A program made the position numbers and the translations under genes. The notes below the pieces were generated by a model. It was not told the origin of the DNA. It made no database searches and saw nothing but the letters and a program-made list of their open reading frames with translations. 44,723 nt of DNA from CAZELM01 sp964512995 (GTDB taxonomy: Bacteria > CSSED10-310): the NCBI GenBank assembly GCA_964512995.1, contig CAZELM010000038.1, positions 1 to 44,723 on the forward strand. The letters run 5' to 3'. Below are positions 10,001-17,853 of this stretch, one piece after another (positions within the stretch are counted from its first letter, which is position 1; every line of letters begins with the position of its first letter).

Positions 10001-10262
10001 TCCGTGTCAAGGATCGAGTGGAGCGAAGTCCGGGAATGCCGGCCATGGCCGTTTCTATCGGGAATGCGACTTGTTTTTCCACTTCAGCAGGTGACAGTTC
10101 CGGGCATACCGTCGTAATCTGCACGATTTTATTGCTGATATCCGGTACAGCATCGATCGGCAGTCGCAGAAACGAAAAAAAACCCAAGATACCCACGGCA
10201 ATGGTCAACAGCACGATCATCTGACGATGTTGTATGCTATATTTTAAAATGAAATGAAGCAT
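7026..10262 (-). CDS. czcA: CzcA/CusA-type heavy-metal RND efflux pump
   Basis: A 1078-residue inner-membrane proton/metal antiporter of the HME-RND family, the pump of a tripartite efflux system. The length is typical. It starts with one membrane helix followed by FLRLPIDAVPDISNKIVQI, the usual opening of the family. The HME signature DFGLIVDGAVIIVEN lies at about residues 425-440, in the fourth transmembrane segment where the proton-relay acidic residues sit. The second half repeats the fold, with GIGVLNGLVMVT near the end. GGAG precedes the ATG at eight bases, and the gene starts 12 nt after the adaptor gene. The sequence does not decide between Co/Zn/Cd and Cu/Ag; the His-rich adaptor favours Zn, Ni, Co or Cu. 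Confidence 0.95.
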   Translation of the reverse strand: MLHFILKYSIQHRQMIVLLTIAVGILGFFSFLRLPIDAVPDISNKIVQITTVCPELSPAEVEKQVAFPIETAMAGIPGLRSTRSLTRNGFSQVEAIFEDDINIYFARQQVLERLAEAREHLPELVDPRMGPVTTGLGEIVVYVVEYEHPEGGGAVQKDGHPGWQTDSSYLTPEGESLRSEFEQVVYLRTIQDWLIKPQLQSVRDVAGIDTIGGFEKQYLVQPDPMKLLSYGLTLNDLLVALERNNSASGAGFIDYRGESYVVRADGRVRNAEEIGSILLTSKNGTPIYVRDVAEVGIGKELRTGSASQNGKEVVVGTVLMLSGANSRTVAAHVTDKIADIQKSLPSDIRIRPVLVRTELINHTIDTVKHNLFLGAVLVITVLLLLLGNIRAAVITAMAIPLAMLFTAIGMEFLGISGNLMSLGAIDFGLIVDGAVIIVENCMRQISRLQKKFGRMLTREERLEVVLNASSEVRSATAFGEAIIIMVYFPILALTGVEGKMFHPMALTVICALAAAFILSLTFIPAMIALFISGPVRDRENWIMSLAHRLYQPLLNKSLMHPWSILGASLCIVIGAAGLFSQIGQELVPKLDEGNISLQSLRIPSTSLAQSQSMQFNVEKAVSALPEVALMYSKTGTAEVAFDPMPPNISDGYVIFKPRSEWPDQKLSKTDLIEKIRHIVEDLPGNLYEFSQPIELRINELVAGVRGDLAVKVYGDDFSRMAPIAQQIALILQEIPGATDVKTTQAEGFPSMEIDIDRSAIARYGLTISDIQDVIKTAIGGTDVGMVFEGDRRFSIVVRLPEEIRSDINALARLPVSLTTGAGSGMPDPITEPNAQYLSPVVPLGSIAKIQMTEGLGQINRENGKRRLVVQANVSNRDLGSFVSESKKRIESEIEMDSNTWLDWGGQYEHLLMARNRLLIIVPICLFMIFLFLYSTFNSSRYALLVFTGVPLALTGGIAALWIRGIAFSISAAVGFIALSGIGVLNGLVMVTTINQLRREGAGLEESIRQGSLMRLRPVLMTAMVASLGFVPMALATSTGAEVQRPLATVVIGGIISSTFLTLFVLPALYRIWNDDDSQ

Positions 10263-10274
10263 GTCTGTGACTCC

Positions 10275-11765
10275 TCAGTGCCCACTGCAGGTTTTGCCTT
10301 CCATCATTCCTTTAGCCAATTCCGCCTTGATGATGAAAGCCCCATCCACAACAACCTGTTCTCCTTCCTGAAGGCCGGAAACGATCGCCACTCGCGATCC
10401 ATCCGTTTGACCGGGGACAACGGGTCGTGCGGAGAAGATTCCTGGTTGATCGTGGTGAGCGACAAAAACCGTTGGTTTGTTCTCATACTGCTGAATGGCT
10501 GAATCGGGAATGACCAGTGCATTGTCCATTACCGCTTCATTTTCACCGTGAAATAACAATTCGATTGACGCAAACATTCCGGGTTTGATTGGACGATTTC
10601 CATCTTCGATCTCCACTCGAATCTGCACTGTCCGGGTTTCTGGATTCAGGGATGGAGCAATATACGATATTCGACCCTGATAGGATTCATCCCCCAAGGC
10701 ATCGACAGAAACGATTGCGGTGGTCGAGCCGATCGAGAGATACGGAATTTGCAGTTCCGGGACATCCGCCAATACCCACAACGTCCGAGTATCGGCCAGT
10801 GTCAGGAGCGATTCCTGATCTGAACCGACCATTTGTCCCAATGTAACGTCTCTCCGAATGACACATCCCTCGATTGGAGCATGGATCACGAGCCGTCGAT
10901 TGACTTCACTCGTCTGAATCAGCCGATCGATATCTGTCTGCTCAAAACCGAACAGATGAAGTTTATTTTCGGTGGCGATCAAAACCGATTCAGCCGCCCG
11001 AAGCGTCCCTTCGGCGGTTGTATGTTCCATATCCCGGCGCTGATACTCACTGAGTGAGATGCCTTTTGCATCCAGTAATCGCTTTGCGCGATCCAAACTC
11101 GAACGGGTAACGTCAAGATTGGATCTGGCGATCGCCACTTGTGCCATACCCTGTAAAAAATCGCTTTGCGTTTCACCAAATGCCGGACTGTCAATCAGCA
11201 ATAATGGATCTCCCAGCTTGACCCAATCTCCCAGCTTGACCAGAATTTCCGCAGTGCGGCCATCAACCGGGCTCCCAATATGAGCCATCTTTTCTAAATT
11301 GAAGGAAATCCGGCCGGGAACGGTAGTACCCATTTTCAGATCCTGTTTATGAACGGCTTCCGTTTGTATCCCATGATAGTCCATGCGGTCAGGTGATATC
11401 GATACAGTGTCGGAATGCGCGCTGTCTCCGGAATGGTTGTGTCCGTCACTGGCAGAGTGCTCATTATTGTCTGAATCGGCATTTTCTATCCCGGATGCAT
11501 GATCATTCTCTTCGCCATGGTCATGGCTTCCGGAACAGGTATGCGTATCAAGGGATTGCGTCGGAGTGGCGATATCATGATCCTGTCCGGGTTGGGTGTG
11601 ATCGTGCCCGCATGAATCCCCGGTGTTTGTTTTCATGGATGATATCGGCATAGAAGATGAAACCTGTTCGTCACTGTTCATGGAATATGTCATGGCTCCA
11701 ACTGCGATGATGACCACGAATCCAAGAACCACATACACACGATTAACGGTCTGATATTTTGTCAT
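10275..11765 (-). CDS. czcB: Efflux membrane-fusion (adaptor) protein with His-rich N-terminal region
   Basis: A 496-residue periplasmic adaptor that links the RND pump to the outer-membrane channel. After the N-terminal membrane anchor (about residues 10-28) comes an unusual stretch of some 80 residues rich in His, Asp, Ser and Cys, with CGHDH, SGSHDHGEENDH and DGHNHSGD, a likely metal buffer. The usual lipoyl/barrel-sandwich elements follow: GRTAEILVKLGDWVKLGDPLLLI, a coiled-coil hairpin, RLVIHAPIEGCVIRRDVTLGQMV, and a beta-barrel with NPETRTVQIRVEI. It ends MMEGKTCSGH, again with Cys and His. AGGAG lies eight bases before the ATG at 11765. The gene overlaps the end of the upstream gene by 23 nt, suggesting translational coupling. 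Confidence 0.93.
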   Translation of the reverse strand: MTKYQTVNRVYVVLGFVVIIAVGAMTYSMNSDEQVSSSMPISSMKTNTGDSCGHDHTQPGQDHDIATPTQSLDTHTCSGSHDHGEENDHASGIENADSDNNEHSASDGHNHSGDSAHSDTVSISPDRMDYHGIQTEAVHKQDLKMGTTVPGRISFNLEKMAHIGSPVDGRTAEILVKLGDWVKLGDPLLLIDSPAFGETQSDFLQGMAQVAIARSNLDVTRSSLDRAKRLLDAKGISLSEYQRRDMEHTTAEGTLRAAESVLIATENKLHLFGFEQTDIDRLIQTSEVNRRLVIHAPIEGCVIRRDVTLGQMVGSDQESLLTLADTRTLWVLADVPELQIPYLSIGSTTAIVSVDALGDESYQGRISYIAPSLNPETRTVQIRVEIEDGNRPIKPGMFASIELLFHGENEAVMDNALVIPDSAIQQYENKPTVFVAHHDQPGIFSARPVVPGQTDGSRVAIVSGLQEGEQVVVDGAFIIKAELAKGMMEGKTCSGH

Positions 11766-13053
11766 ATGCAAAATCTCCTGTTCCAATCGCCCGGATCAAA
11801 TCCAACCGGGCCAGTTGAGCGTCATATAATGATTGAAGATAATCCATTTCAGATTGGCGAGCGGTACGAAGTGCTTCCTGAAGCTGGATAAAATCGGTTT
11901 CTCCTTCCTGGTATCGGAAGGTTTCAATCCTCAGGGCTTCGTGACTGGCTGATCGAAGCTGATTTCGGTAAGTTGAAACGAGCGCCAATGCGCTCTTGAA
12001 GTTTTCAAGCGCAATCGAGTAGTCCCGGCTGATCTCAAGAAGGACCTGTTTCTGTTCCGCCTTTGCACGTACCAATTCCGATCGAGCAGCTTTAATTCCA
12101 TCCCGGTTGCGATCCCAGATGGGAATCGAAACGCCGATGGATGCACCAATGGTTTTGAAATCCGGTTCGCGGGTATATTGAACACCCAGATTGACATCTG
12201 GAATGCGATCCAGATATTCGCTTTTCAGGATCTGTTCCCGGTGTTGGACAACAGCGCTCCCTCGCCGAAGCCATGGATGTTGAGCATCTGCAGGTGGAGC
12301 CTCATCCGGAAGGATCGGTTCGGGTATCATTGCTAAAATATCCTCCAAAATAAAATCAGATGGCAATGTGTTGCCGCAGAAAGTATTCAAGCGCTTTCGG
12401 CATGTATTCAGCATCTGTTGATGGGTTTGCAGATTTTGTGATGCCTTCAGTGTTTCGATCTGTACCTTGATTCGATCAATTTCCGGTGCATCTCCAGAGG
12501 AAACGCGCTCTGTTACAATCCGTTCGATCTCCTGCTCCATCTGAACCAGTTCCATTGCCAAAGAGATAGCGGCGGAATGAAATAAGATTGTAAAAAACTC
12601 CCGACTGATTTGGTGGCCCATATCCAGATGGTAAACACCTTCTTCTGCATCCCCTATCGATTCTGTTGTGGCCAGAGCCGCTTTTCGTGAAGCACGTTTT
12701 AACGGAAACTCCAGAGCTTGATTGAATGCTATTTCCAATGTCTGATAGGTGGATTCCTCCTCCCCGTAAATCGAATTTTTTCCGATCAGGGTTTCGATGA
12801 CAGGATTCGGGTAGGCGATTCCCTGAGAAGCCTCGGAATAAGCGGCATTGCGTTCTGCGGTGAATGATTGCCGTGCCGGACTGTGCTGATATGCCATCTC
12901 CAGAATTTCAGACAGTGTCCATTCCATGGGTGGACGATCGATTTCGGGTTGGGAATGGTTACGTTCTGTAACGGTTTGATCTCGAGCAGAGATCTGGTTC
13001 GTGAACAACAAACTAGACAATATCGTAAATATGATGATCCATTTCTGCATCAT
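11743..13053 (-). CDS. czcC: TolC-family outer-membrane efflux protein (CzcC-type)
   Basis: A 436-residue outer-membrane factor with a signal peptide (MMQKWIIIFTILSSLLFTNQISA). It shows the family's internal two-fold repeat of long helices and strands. The first half contains AYQHSPARQSFTAERNAAYSEASQGIAYPNPVIE; the second contains VNLGVQYTREPDFKTIGASIGVSIPIWDRNRDGIKAARSELVRAKAEQ. The SIPIWDRNRDGI type of motif at the end of a strand is typical of the CzcC branch. It would form the trimeric exit duct for metal ions pumped by the CzcA-type protein downstream. The purine tract before the ATG is weak, and a second ATG follows immediately at 13050. It is the first of three pump genes in the operon. 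Confidence 0.92.
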   Translation of the reverse strand: MMQKWIIIFTILSSLLFTNQISARDQTVTERNHSQPEIDRPPMEWTLSEILEMAYQHSPARQSFTAERNAAYSEASQGIAYPNPVIETLIGKNSIYGEEESTYQTLEIAFNQALEFPLKRASRKAALATTESIGDAEEGVYHLDMGHQISREFFTILFHSAAISLAMELVQMEQEIERIVTERVSSGDAPEIDRIKVQIETLKASQNLQTHQQMLNTCRKRLNTFCGNTLPSDFILEDILAMIPEPILPDEAPPADAQHPWLRRGSAVVQHREQILKSEYLDRIPDVNLGVQYTREPDFKTIGASIGVSIPIWDRNRDGIKAARSELVRAKAEQKQVLLEISRDYSIALENFKSALALVSTYRNQLRSASHEALRIETFRYQEGETDFIQLQEALRTARQSEMDYLQSLYDAQLARLDLIRAIGTGDFAYDKISDR

Positions 13054-13133
13054 AATCTCTCTTCATCAGACCCGGTCATCATTGGTGTAGACCAAGGTGA
13101 CCGATGGTTAAATTGTTATTGAAATCAGGCAGG

Positions 13134-13196
13134 AAAGACCGTTACGGGTAGCATCCATCGGATTGATTTTCTGGATCGCACGCTGGAACGGTCTTT
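13134..13196. other. Nested inverted repeat between the small Cys/His gene and czcC
   Basis: AAAGACCGTT at 13134-13143 is exactly inverse-repeated at 13187-13196. The loop between them contains a second, inner pairing of ATCCA with TGGAT. The element lies in the 244 bp between the small Cys/His gene and czcC, inside what is probably one minus-strand transcript. It could fold as a two-tier RNA structure controlling pump expression, or be a processing or termination site. No known riboswitch consensus was recognised. Confidence 0.35.
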
Positions 13197-13297
13197 TGTA
13201 CAATCCGGACCCGCACTTGCCATGGTGCTCATGGGTCATAGATTAATCCAACCAAGCAGTTCATGCCGGTTTCCGGACTATATGCCGTTATGATCCG

Positions 13298-13642
13298 TTA
13301 CGAATGCAGAGACAATAATTTGGGGGGACGTTCTATTCCTTCAAGAAATGCAGATGAAGGCACATGATCTTTTAGAAGGAGACTTTTTTCAGGAGATCGG
13401 ATGATGGTGAATGGCGTGTGCTTTTCCATGATGGTCATGGTGATATGACACGGGCATGTTCCGTTACACGAAACAGAATCCTCATCGGAGGAACAATCGT
13501 GGGAGTCGATACAGCATTCGATTTGCTGGGCACTCAAAAATAGCATCAAGACCGTTAAAACGCCGAAAAACACGCTTCCACAATAACCAAACCAAGTTCT
13601 TCTGCGGATTATTGTTTTGTCGAGTTTCTGAAATCTGTTCAT
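13298..13642 (-). CDS. Small membrane-anchored Cys/His protein at the head of the efflux operon
   Basis: A protein of about 114 residues with a positively charged N-terminus, one hydrophobic segment (SVFFGVLTVLMLFLSA) and then a Cys-rich stretch: ECCIDSHDCSSDEDSVSCNGTCPCHITM. Six cysteines and two histidines lie within about 30 residues, as expected for an exported metal-binding or disulfide-bonded protein. Small proteins of this layout sit upstream of czcCBA-type operons in other bacteria (in Bacteroidetes, for example, one such family is DUF6660). Membership of that family is not shown here. The start is uncertain: ATG at 13642 has AGGAG twelve bases upstream; ATG at 13669 would add nine residues. 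It probably senses, binds or delivers metal at the periplasmic face; this is inferred from composition and position. Confidence 0.6.
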   Translation of the reverse strand: MNRFQKLDKTIIRRRTWFGYCGSVFFGVLTVLMLFLSAQQIECCIDSHDCSSDEDSVSCNGTCPCHITMTIMEKHTPFTIIRSPEKSLLLKDHVPSSAFLEGIERPPKLLSLHS

Positions 13643-13817
13643 CTCACAGTCAATCTCCTGAAAAGACATTGTATTTCTTCGAAACGGAAATTGCAAGGTG
13701 AGATGGCTTTCACCCTGGTTTTGTGGATGATCGGGTTTCCGTTGATATTATTTTGGAGGTCCCGGCAAGCGGAGATGGCTGGGTGATCCCACTTTGATTA
13801 CAACACACCGGTCTGAA

Positions 13818-15185
13818 TCAGGGTTTTTCCACAACACAAAAACTGACCAAAGCTCCTCCGGCAGATATATTGATGATGCTGGAGTCTGAAGTACGGCAGA
13901 ATCCACCCCCGAAATGACCATTGAACGTGAAGAAATTGACATTGATTTTTTTTGGTTCCCATACCATCTGACCGTCCCGGATCACCGGAAATTCCTTTTC
14001 CGGGATAGAGACATACTCCTGAACAACATACGGTGTTTTCAAGGCCGAATCTACGGCGTTTTCCCAGGTTTTTCGATCCACATCCCGGCCGATGACGACA
14101 CCTTTCCCTCCATATTCAGCATTTGGCTTCAAAACAAAATGATCCTGATTATCCCGGGTATACGAAGCCAAATCCACACTCTTCCCTTTGTATTCCGTTT
14201 TCCGTTCCCGGACAATGCGGGTCCAAGGGAGATACGTCTTGAGGGCGACGCGTTCGTCGGGCGTGAATAGCCAGCTCATGGTATCATCAGTCATGACTTC
14301 CAGGAGATTTTTGTTATCACCCAACTTGGAGGAAAATGGATTGGCAAAAATGACATTTCCATCGCGATAGGCATCGACGACGGGCTTGGATTCTGATATA
14401 TGCTTGGAGTAATCTGCCAGGATACCGCGACGGTAAATCAGATCGATTGCTCTGCCGTCTTTCCGAAGCACGTAGCCATCGTATTCACAGGACCACGGGT
14501 CTGTAAACAAAGACTCATAACCCAGTTCCTGGAACATTTCAGAAAACAGTTTAAATTCTTCCACATTGGCAACACTGGGATCTCCCATGACGGCGATCCG
14601 CGGCTTCCCAAATTTTCCGGCATCTTTCCATGCAGCCAGCAGTGTTTTTATAACCTGGGGGCGATATTGTTCGTAAACAAAGGGATGTCTGGAACGCATG
14701 GATTTGTAAACCTCCAGCTCATTTAATGCATCCCATTGGATGTCGGAATAATAAGCACCTCCCGGGCTGTCGCAATTAAACTCCAAAAATTTAAAAGTGC
14801 CTTGTGCTGGCATGATGGAATCCATTCTGGAAAAATAGATATGCCGGAATTTGGACTTTCCGATCTCCACTAATGGAATTTCCGCTTCGGTAAGTTCGTA
14901 AAGGGATCGGTACTTTTTATCAGCAAAGTACAGATCAATAACCTTTTCCTGGCATTGCAGAATTTTGATCACAACAGGTTCAAAACCCTTGATCTGAGCT
15001 GTTGTCAGAAAATAGGGTTTGATGAAGGTGGGCAGGACTTTTCCCTGAACCAGAGCCCGGTGGGCGATGAGGTATTCATTCATTTGATTGATTTCTGAGG
15101 CGATTCTGCCGGGTGGGTGATCCAGGGCAGTCAATGTTTCCTTAAATTCTTTTTCCAGTTCTAATATGGTCATTAACTCTGTCAT
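13818..15185 (-). CDS. Circularly permuted ATP-grasp protein (glutathionylspermidine-synthase-like)
   Basis: A 455-residue cytoplasmic protein. Motifs of circularly permuted ATP-grasp enzymes are visible: FKFLEFNCDSPGGAYYSD near residues 135-152, KPRIAVMGDPSVANVEEF for the pre-ATP-grasp domain, and DHFVLKPNAEYGGKGVVIG near residue 355 for the nucleotide loop. VVQEYVSIPEKEFPV and KKINVNFFTFNG follow, and the end is SIINISAGGALVSFCVV. ATP-grasp enzymes ligate a carboxylate to an amine or thiol through an acyl phosphate. Here the acceptor is unknown; peptide or polyamine ligation would be typical of relatives. GGGAGGA precedes the ATG at 15185 with good spacing, although the frame extends 38 codons upstream. 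It is divergent from an FG-GAP/VCBS lipoprotein gene. Confidence 0.8.
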   Translation of the reverse strand: MTELMTILELEKEFKETLTALDHPPGRIASEINQMNEYLIAHRALVQGKVLPTFIKPYFLTTAQIKGFEPVVIKILQCQEKVIDLYFADKKYRSLYELTEAEIPLVEIGKSKFRHIYFSRMDSIMPAQGTFKFLEFNCDSPGGAYYSDIQWDALNELEVYKSMRSRHPFVYEQYRPQVIKTLLAAWKDAGKFGKPRIAVMGDPSVANVEEFKLFSEMFQELGYESLFTDPWSCEYDGYVLRKDGRAIDLIYRRGILADYSKHISESKPVVDAYRDGNVIFANPFSSKLGDNKNLLEVMTDDTMSWLFTPDERVALKTYLPWTRIVRERKTEYKGKSVDLASYTRDNQDHFVLKPNAEYGGKGVVIGRDVDRKTWENAVDSALKTPYVVQEYVSIPEKEFPVIRDGQMVWEPKKINVNFFTFNGHFGGGFCRTSDSSIINISAGGALVSFCVVEKP

Positions 15186-15478
15186 GAATGAATCCTCCCT
15201 GTCAGACAAAAAATGAATCCATCTACTCTCGTTTCGATTCAGCATCTGAGATGCTTTGCACTTTGGAATCGGTTTGAAATAGGAATGAGATAATTTCAAA
15301 GTTGTTTCACAGATTCTAACTTTGATTATGAAGCTTCTTCTTTATAACACGGACATGATCCGCCATGCAACGAAAAGAGAATCTTTTTTAGTGGTTGTTA
15401 TTCCTTGGCGAAGTTCTTGATTTTGTGGTAGAAAAAGATCGTAATAAAGGATTACCTCAGCAGAAAGGAGATTTTCAC

Positions 15479-16795
15479 ATGAAAACAGAACGTTTCTGGA
15501 AGCCTGCGGGAAGTTATACCGTAATGCTTTTTGCAATATTCACCCTTTGTATTTTAATCCTGACGAGTTGTGATACCCAGCGAAAATCAACGCCTGTTCC
15601 CCAGATCATTCCGACACCATCCCCAACCGCCGCCATTCATGAAAAAATGGGAGCGACACTCTACTTGGCACAGGCTCAGTTTTCTCAGGAAATGGGCGAT
15701 GATGGAAAAACACATCCTGTCCCTGGAGCGGCACGGCTGGTCATTCTCTCAAAAACCGAAACCGGCTGGACGGAAGAAGTCCTGGAAGATCCGGACAGCA
15801 ATGTGTTTCACAAAGCAGCCTGGTTTTCTCCCGTTGGGCAAGAGCCTGGCATTTTAACCATTGGTGCGACCCAAGCCTTTCTGAAACTCTGGCACAAGGT
15901 AAATGGTGCATGGACCGCTCAAGTCTTCTGGAATCCGACCTTTGGCGGAAAATTTGATCGGTTGCGGGATTTTGAAGTCGCGGATGTGACCGGTGACAAT
16001 ATTCAGGATATTGTCGTTGCCACCCATGATCAGGGCGTTGTGGCTGTCCTCTCCTGGAAAAACGATCACTATGAGGCAGAGGAATTGACTCAAAAACCAA
16101 ATACATTTGTCCACGAAATTGAAGTGGGGGATGTCGACGGTGATTCGATCATCGAAATCTTCACCACTCCCAGCCATCCGAATAAAATGGACGGATCCAT
16201 TCAACCCGGCGAGATCGATATGTGGAAATTCAAGGACGGAAAATGGAATCAGCAGAAGGTGGCATCACTGGAAACACGGCATGCCAAAGAGGTGCTGTGT
16301 GCAACTCCTTCCGGTGAAGCCTATCCGGTTCTGTTTGTATCATTGGAAGGTGAACGCATCGGTGGTCAATCCGAAGGGGATACCACCCGAATCCAGATGA
16401 TCCGGTTTCAGAACAACCAGATAACATCAACCGATATCGCCGGTTTGCCGGGCCGATTGTGCCGGTTTCTGACCATGGGTGATACCGATGGGAATGCTGT
16501 TCGGGAACTCATCGCATCAACCAGCAATTCCGGGATCTGGAAACTGACTCCACCCAATGACCCTTCCGTGACAGAATGGGACCAAACATTGATCGCATCT
16601 GGAACCTCTGGGTTCGAACATGCGACATTCCTGTTTGATTTCAATGCCGATGGCAAAGACGAAATATATGTCGCATCCGATGACCAAGGAGAACTCCGGC
16701 AGTATGCCTACACTGAAGCAGGATATGATGTGAAGATTTTGGGAAAACTGAAATCCGACACGATCACATTCAATATTACTGCCTTTCAGAATTGA
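15479..16795 (+). CDS. FG-GAP/VCBS-repeat lipoprotein
   Basis: A 438-residue lipoprotein with lipobox ILTSC (cysteine 31) and a Pro/Thr-rich linker. The body is a repeat domain of beta-propeller type. At least four calcium-site motifs of Asp-x-Asp/Asn-x-Asp/Asn form are visible: ADVTGDNIQDIVVATHDQG, VGDVDGDSIIEIFTTPS, MGDTDGNAVRELIASTSNSG and FDFNADGKDEIYVASDDQG. This is the FG-GAP/VCBS pattern of seven-bladed propellers used for extracellular binding. No catalytic domain is attached. AGAAAGGAG lies before the ATG at 15479. It is divergent from the ATP-grasp gene and converges on the nitroreductase gene. The ligand is unknown. Confidence 0.82.
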   Translation: MKTERFWKPAGSYTVMLFAIFTLCILILTSCDTQRKSTPVPQIIPTPSPTAAIHEKMGATLYLAQAQFSQEMGDDGKTHPVPGAARLVILSKTETGWTEEVLEDPDSNVFHKAAWFSPVGQEPGILTIGATQAFLKLWHKVNGAWTAQVFWNPTFGGKFDRLRDFEVADVTGDNIQDIVVATHDQGVVAVLSWKNDHYEAEELTQKPNTFVHEIEVGDVDGDSIIEIFTTPSHPNKMDGSIQPGEIDMWKFKDGKWNQQKVASLETRHAKEVLCATPSGEAYPVLFVSLEGERIGGQSEGDTTRIQMIRFQNNQITSTDIAGLPGRLCRFLTMGDTDGNAVRELIASTSNSGIWKLTPPNDPSVTEWDQTLIASGTSGFEHATFLFDFNADGKDEIYVASDDQGELRQYAYTEAGYDVKILGKLKSDTITFNITAFQN

Positions 16796-16890
16796 TAATC
16801 CCTGATCATGGCCGTGTTACCATCACATTACCCATCGGTCATTATCATTTCACGGAGGAAAAAAGAACCGTCCTGAGATTTCAACACCGA

Positions 16891-17493
16891 CTAAAAATGA
16901 TCGGTGATGGTGACCTCCTCCAGTGGCAATTGACCGCCGCGGGGCCAGGCATCCTTGATTCCTTTGCCAATCGCTACAAACATCGCTATCACATGGTCAG
17001 AAGGCAGGTGGATCAGTTTTCCGACGGCCTCAAAATCGAACCCATCCATCGGACATGATTCGTACCCCATAGCCCGAGCAGCCAGCATCAATGTCTGAGC
17101 CGCAATCCCGCATGAACGCATGGCTTCATCCCGTTGTACGGTTTCCTTTCCCCGATAATATTGATCGATAGCAGGCAACAAAAAATCTTGAACCGGTTGG
17201 GGAGCCGTCCGCCAGTACCGCTCCGGATGTTTCTCCCATGCGTTCAGATCGGCACACAGGATGATGAACAGGGAGCAGTCTGTCACCTGAGCTTGATTCC
17301 ATGAGACATCTCGAATTTTCTGACGCAATTGCTTGTCTTTCACAATCACAAATCGCCAGTTCTGAATGTTGAAGGCTGTTGGAGAAAGGATGGCTGTTGA
17401 TAAAAGCTGATTGATTTCGTCATCTGACATGTGATGATTCGGATCAAAATGTTTCACTGCTCTCCGTGTCTGGATTGCTTCTAAAGTAAGCAT
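16891..17493 (-). CDS. Nitroreductase-family flavoprotein
   Basis: A 200-residue FMN-dependent oxidoreductase of the nitroreductase superfamily. It opens TLEAIQTRRAVKHFD, the usual FMN-phosphate arginine motif, followed by LSPTAFNIQNWRFVIVKD, the flavin-contact loop, and ends with GIAAQTLMLAARAMGYESCPMDGFDFEAV. Such proteins use NAD(P)H to reduce quinones, nitroaromatics or other small electrophiles; the physiological substrate is not evident. GGAGGG precedes the ATG at ten bases. Upstream of it, at 17523-17538, is a short dyad (ATTCG, six bases, CGAAT) that could be an operator. It is divergent from the PPDK-like gene. Confidence 0.88.
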   Translation of the reverse strand: MLTLEAIQTRRAVKHFDPNHHMSDDEINQLLSTAILSPTAFNIQNWRFVIVKDKQLRQKIRDVSWNQAQVTDCSLFIILCADLNAWEKHPERYWRTAPQPVQDFLLPAIDQYYRGKETVQRDEAMRSCGIAAQTLMLAARAMGYESCPMDGFDFEAVGKLIHLPSDHVIAMFVAIGKGIKDAWPRGGQLPLEEVTITDHF

Positions 17494-17853
17494 ATCGTTT
17501 CCCTCCTAAAAGTCATGTGTTTATTCGTTTATGCGAATCAAGCTGCTGAAGACTTGTCTCAAGGTGATCAGAAGCTCATTCGTTCTCATTATATCATAAT
17601 CCGGTGATATTTTTCACCCGATAGCCTGCAACTGTGAAATCAGAGGTATTCTTCATTGCCATTTTACAAACCGAATTCAAACAGAGGCTCAAACCGATGC
17701 TTTGACAATACCAGTGAAAGTGATCATAGTTTAACTGGTAACTTGCGAAATTCTCCTGATTCAGGCAGTCTGACAGAAGATCGCGAAGCAATCGAACGGA
17801 AATGGAACACGGAAGGCTTTTGCCATAAAACGTGTGGTTGTGGAGGAGCTTTA
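17494..17853. promoter_or_regulatory. Divergent intergenic region, nitroreductase / PPDK-like gene
   Basis: A 360 bp gap. Two short dyads are visible: ATTCG-6-CGAAT at 17523-17538 and GGTGA-6-TCACC at 17603-17618, both possible operator half-site pairs. An open frame in phase with the PPDK-like protein runs through much of it, but it lacks a good start and reads as low-quality coding sequence. No RNA gene was seen. The regulatory call is inference. Confidence 0.25.

Noticed and set aside
17656..17853. N-terminal extension of the PPDK-like protein
   Set aside because: The 66 extra residues have no ribosome binding site, while GGAGGAG stands at ideal distance before 17854.
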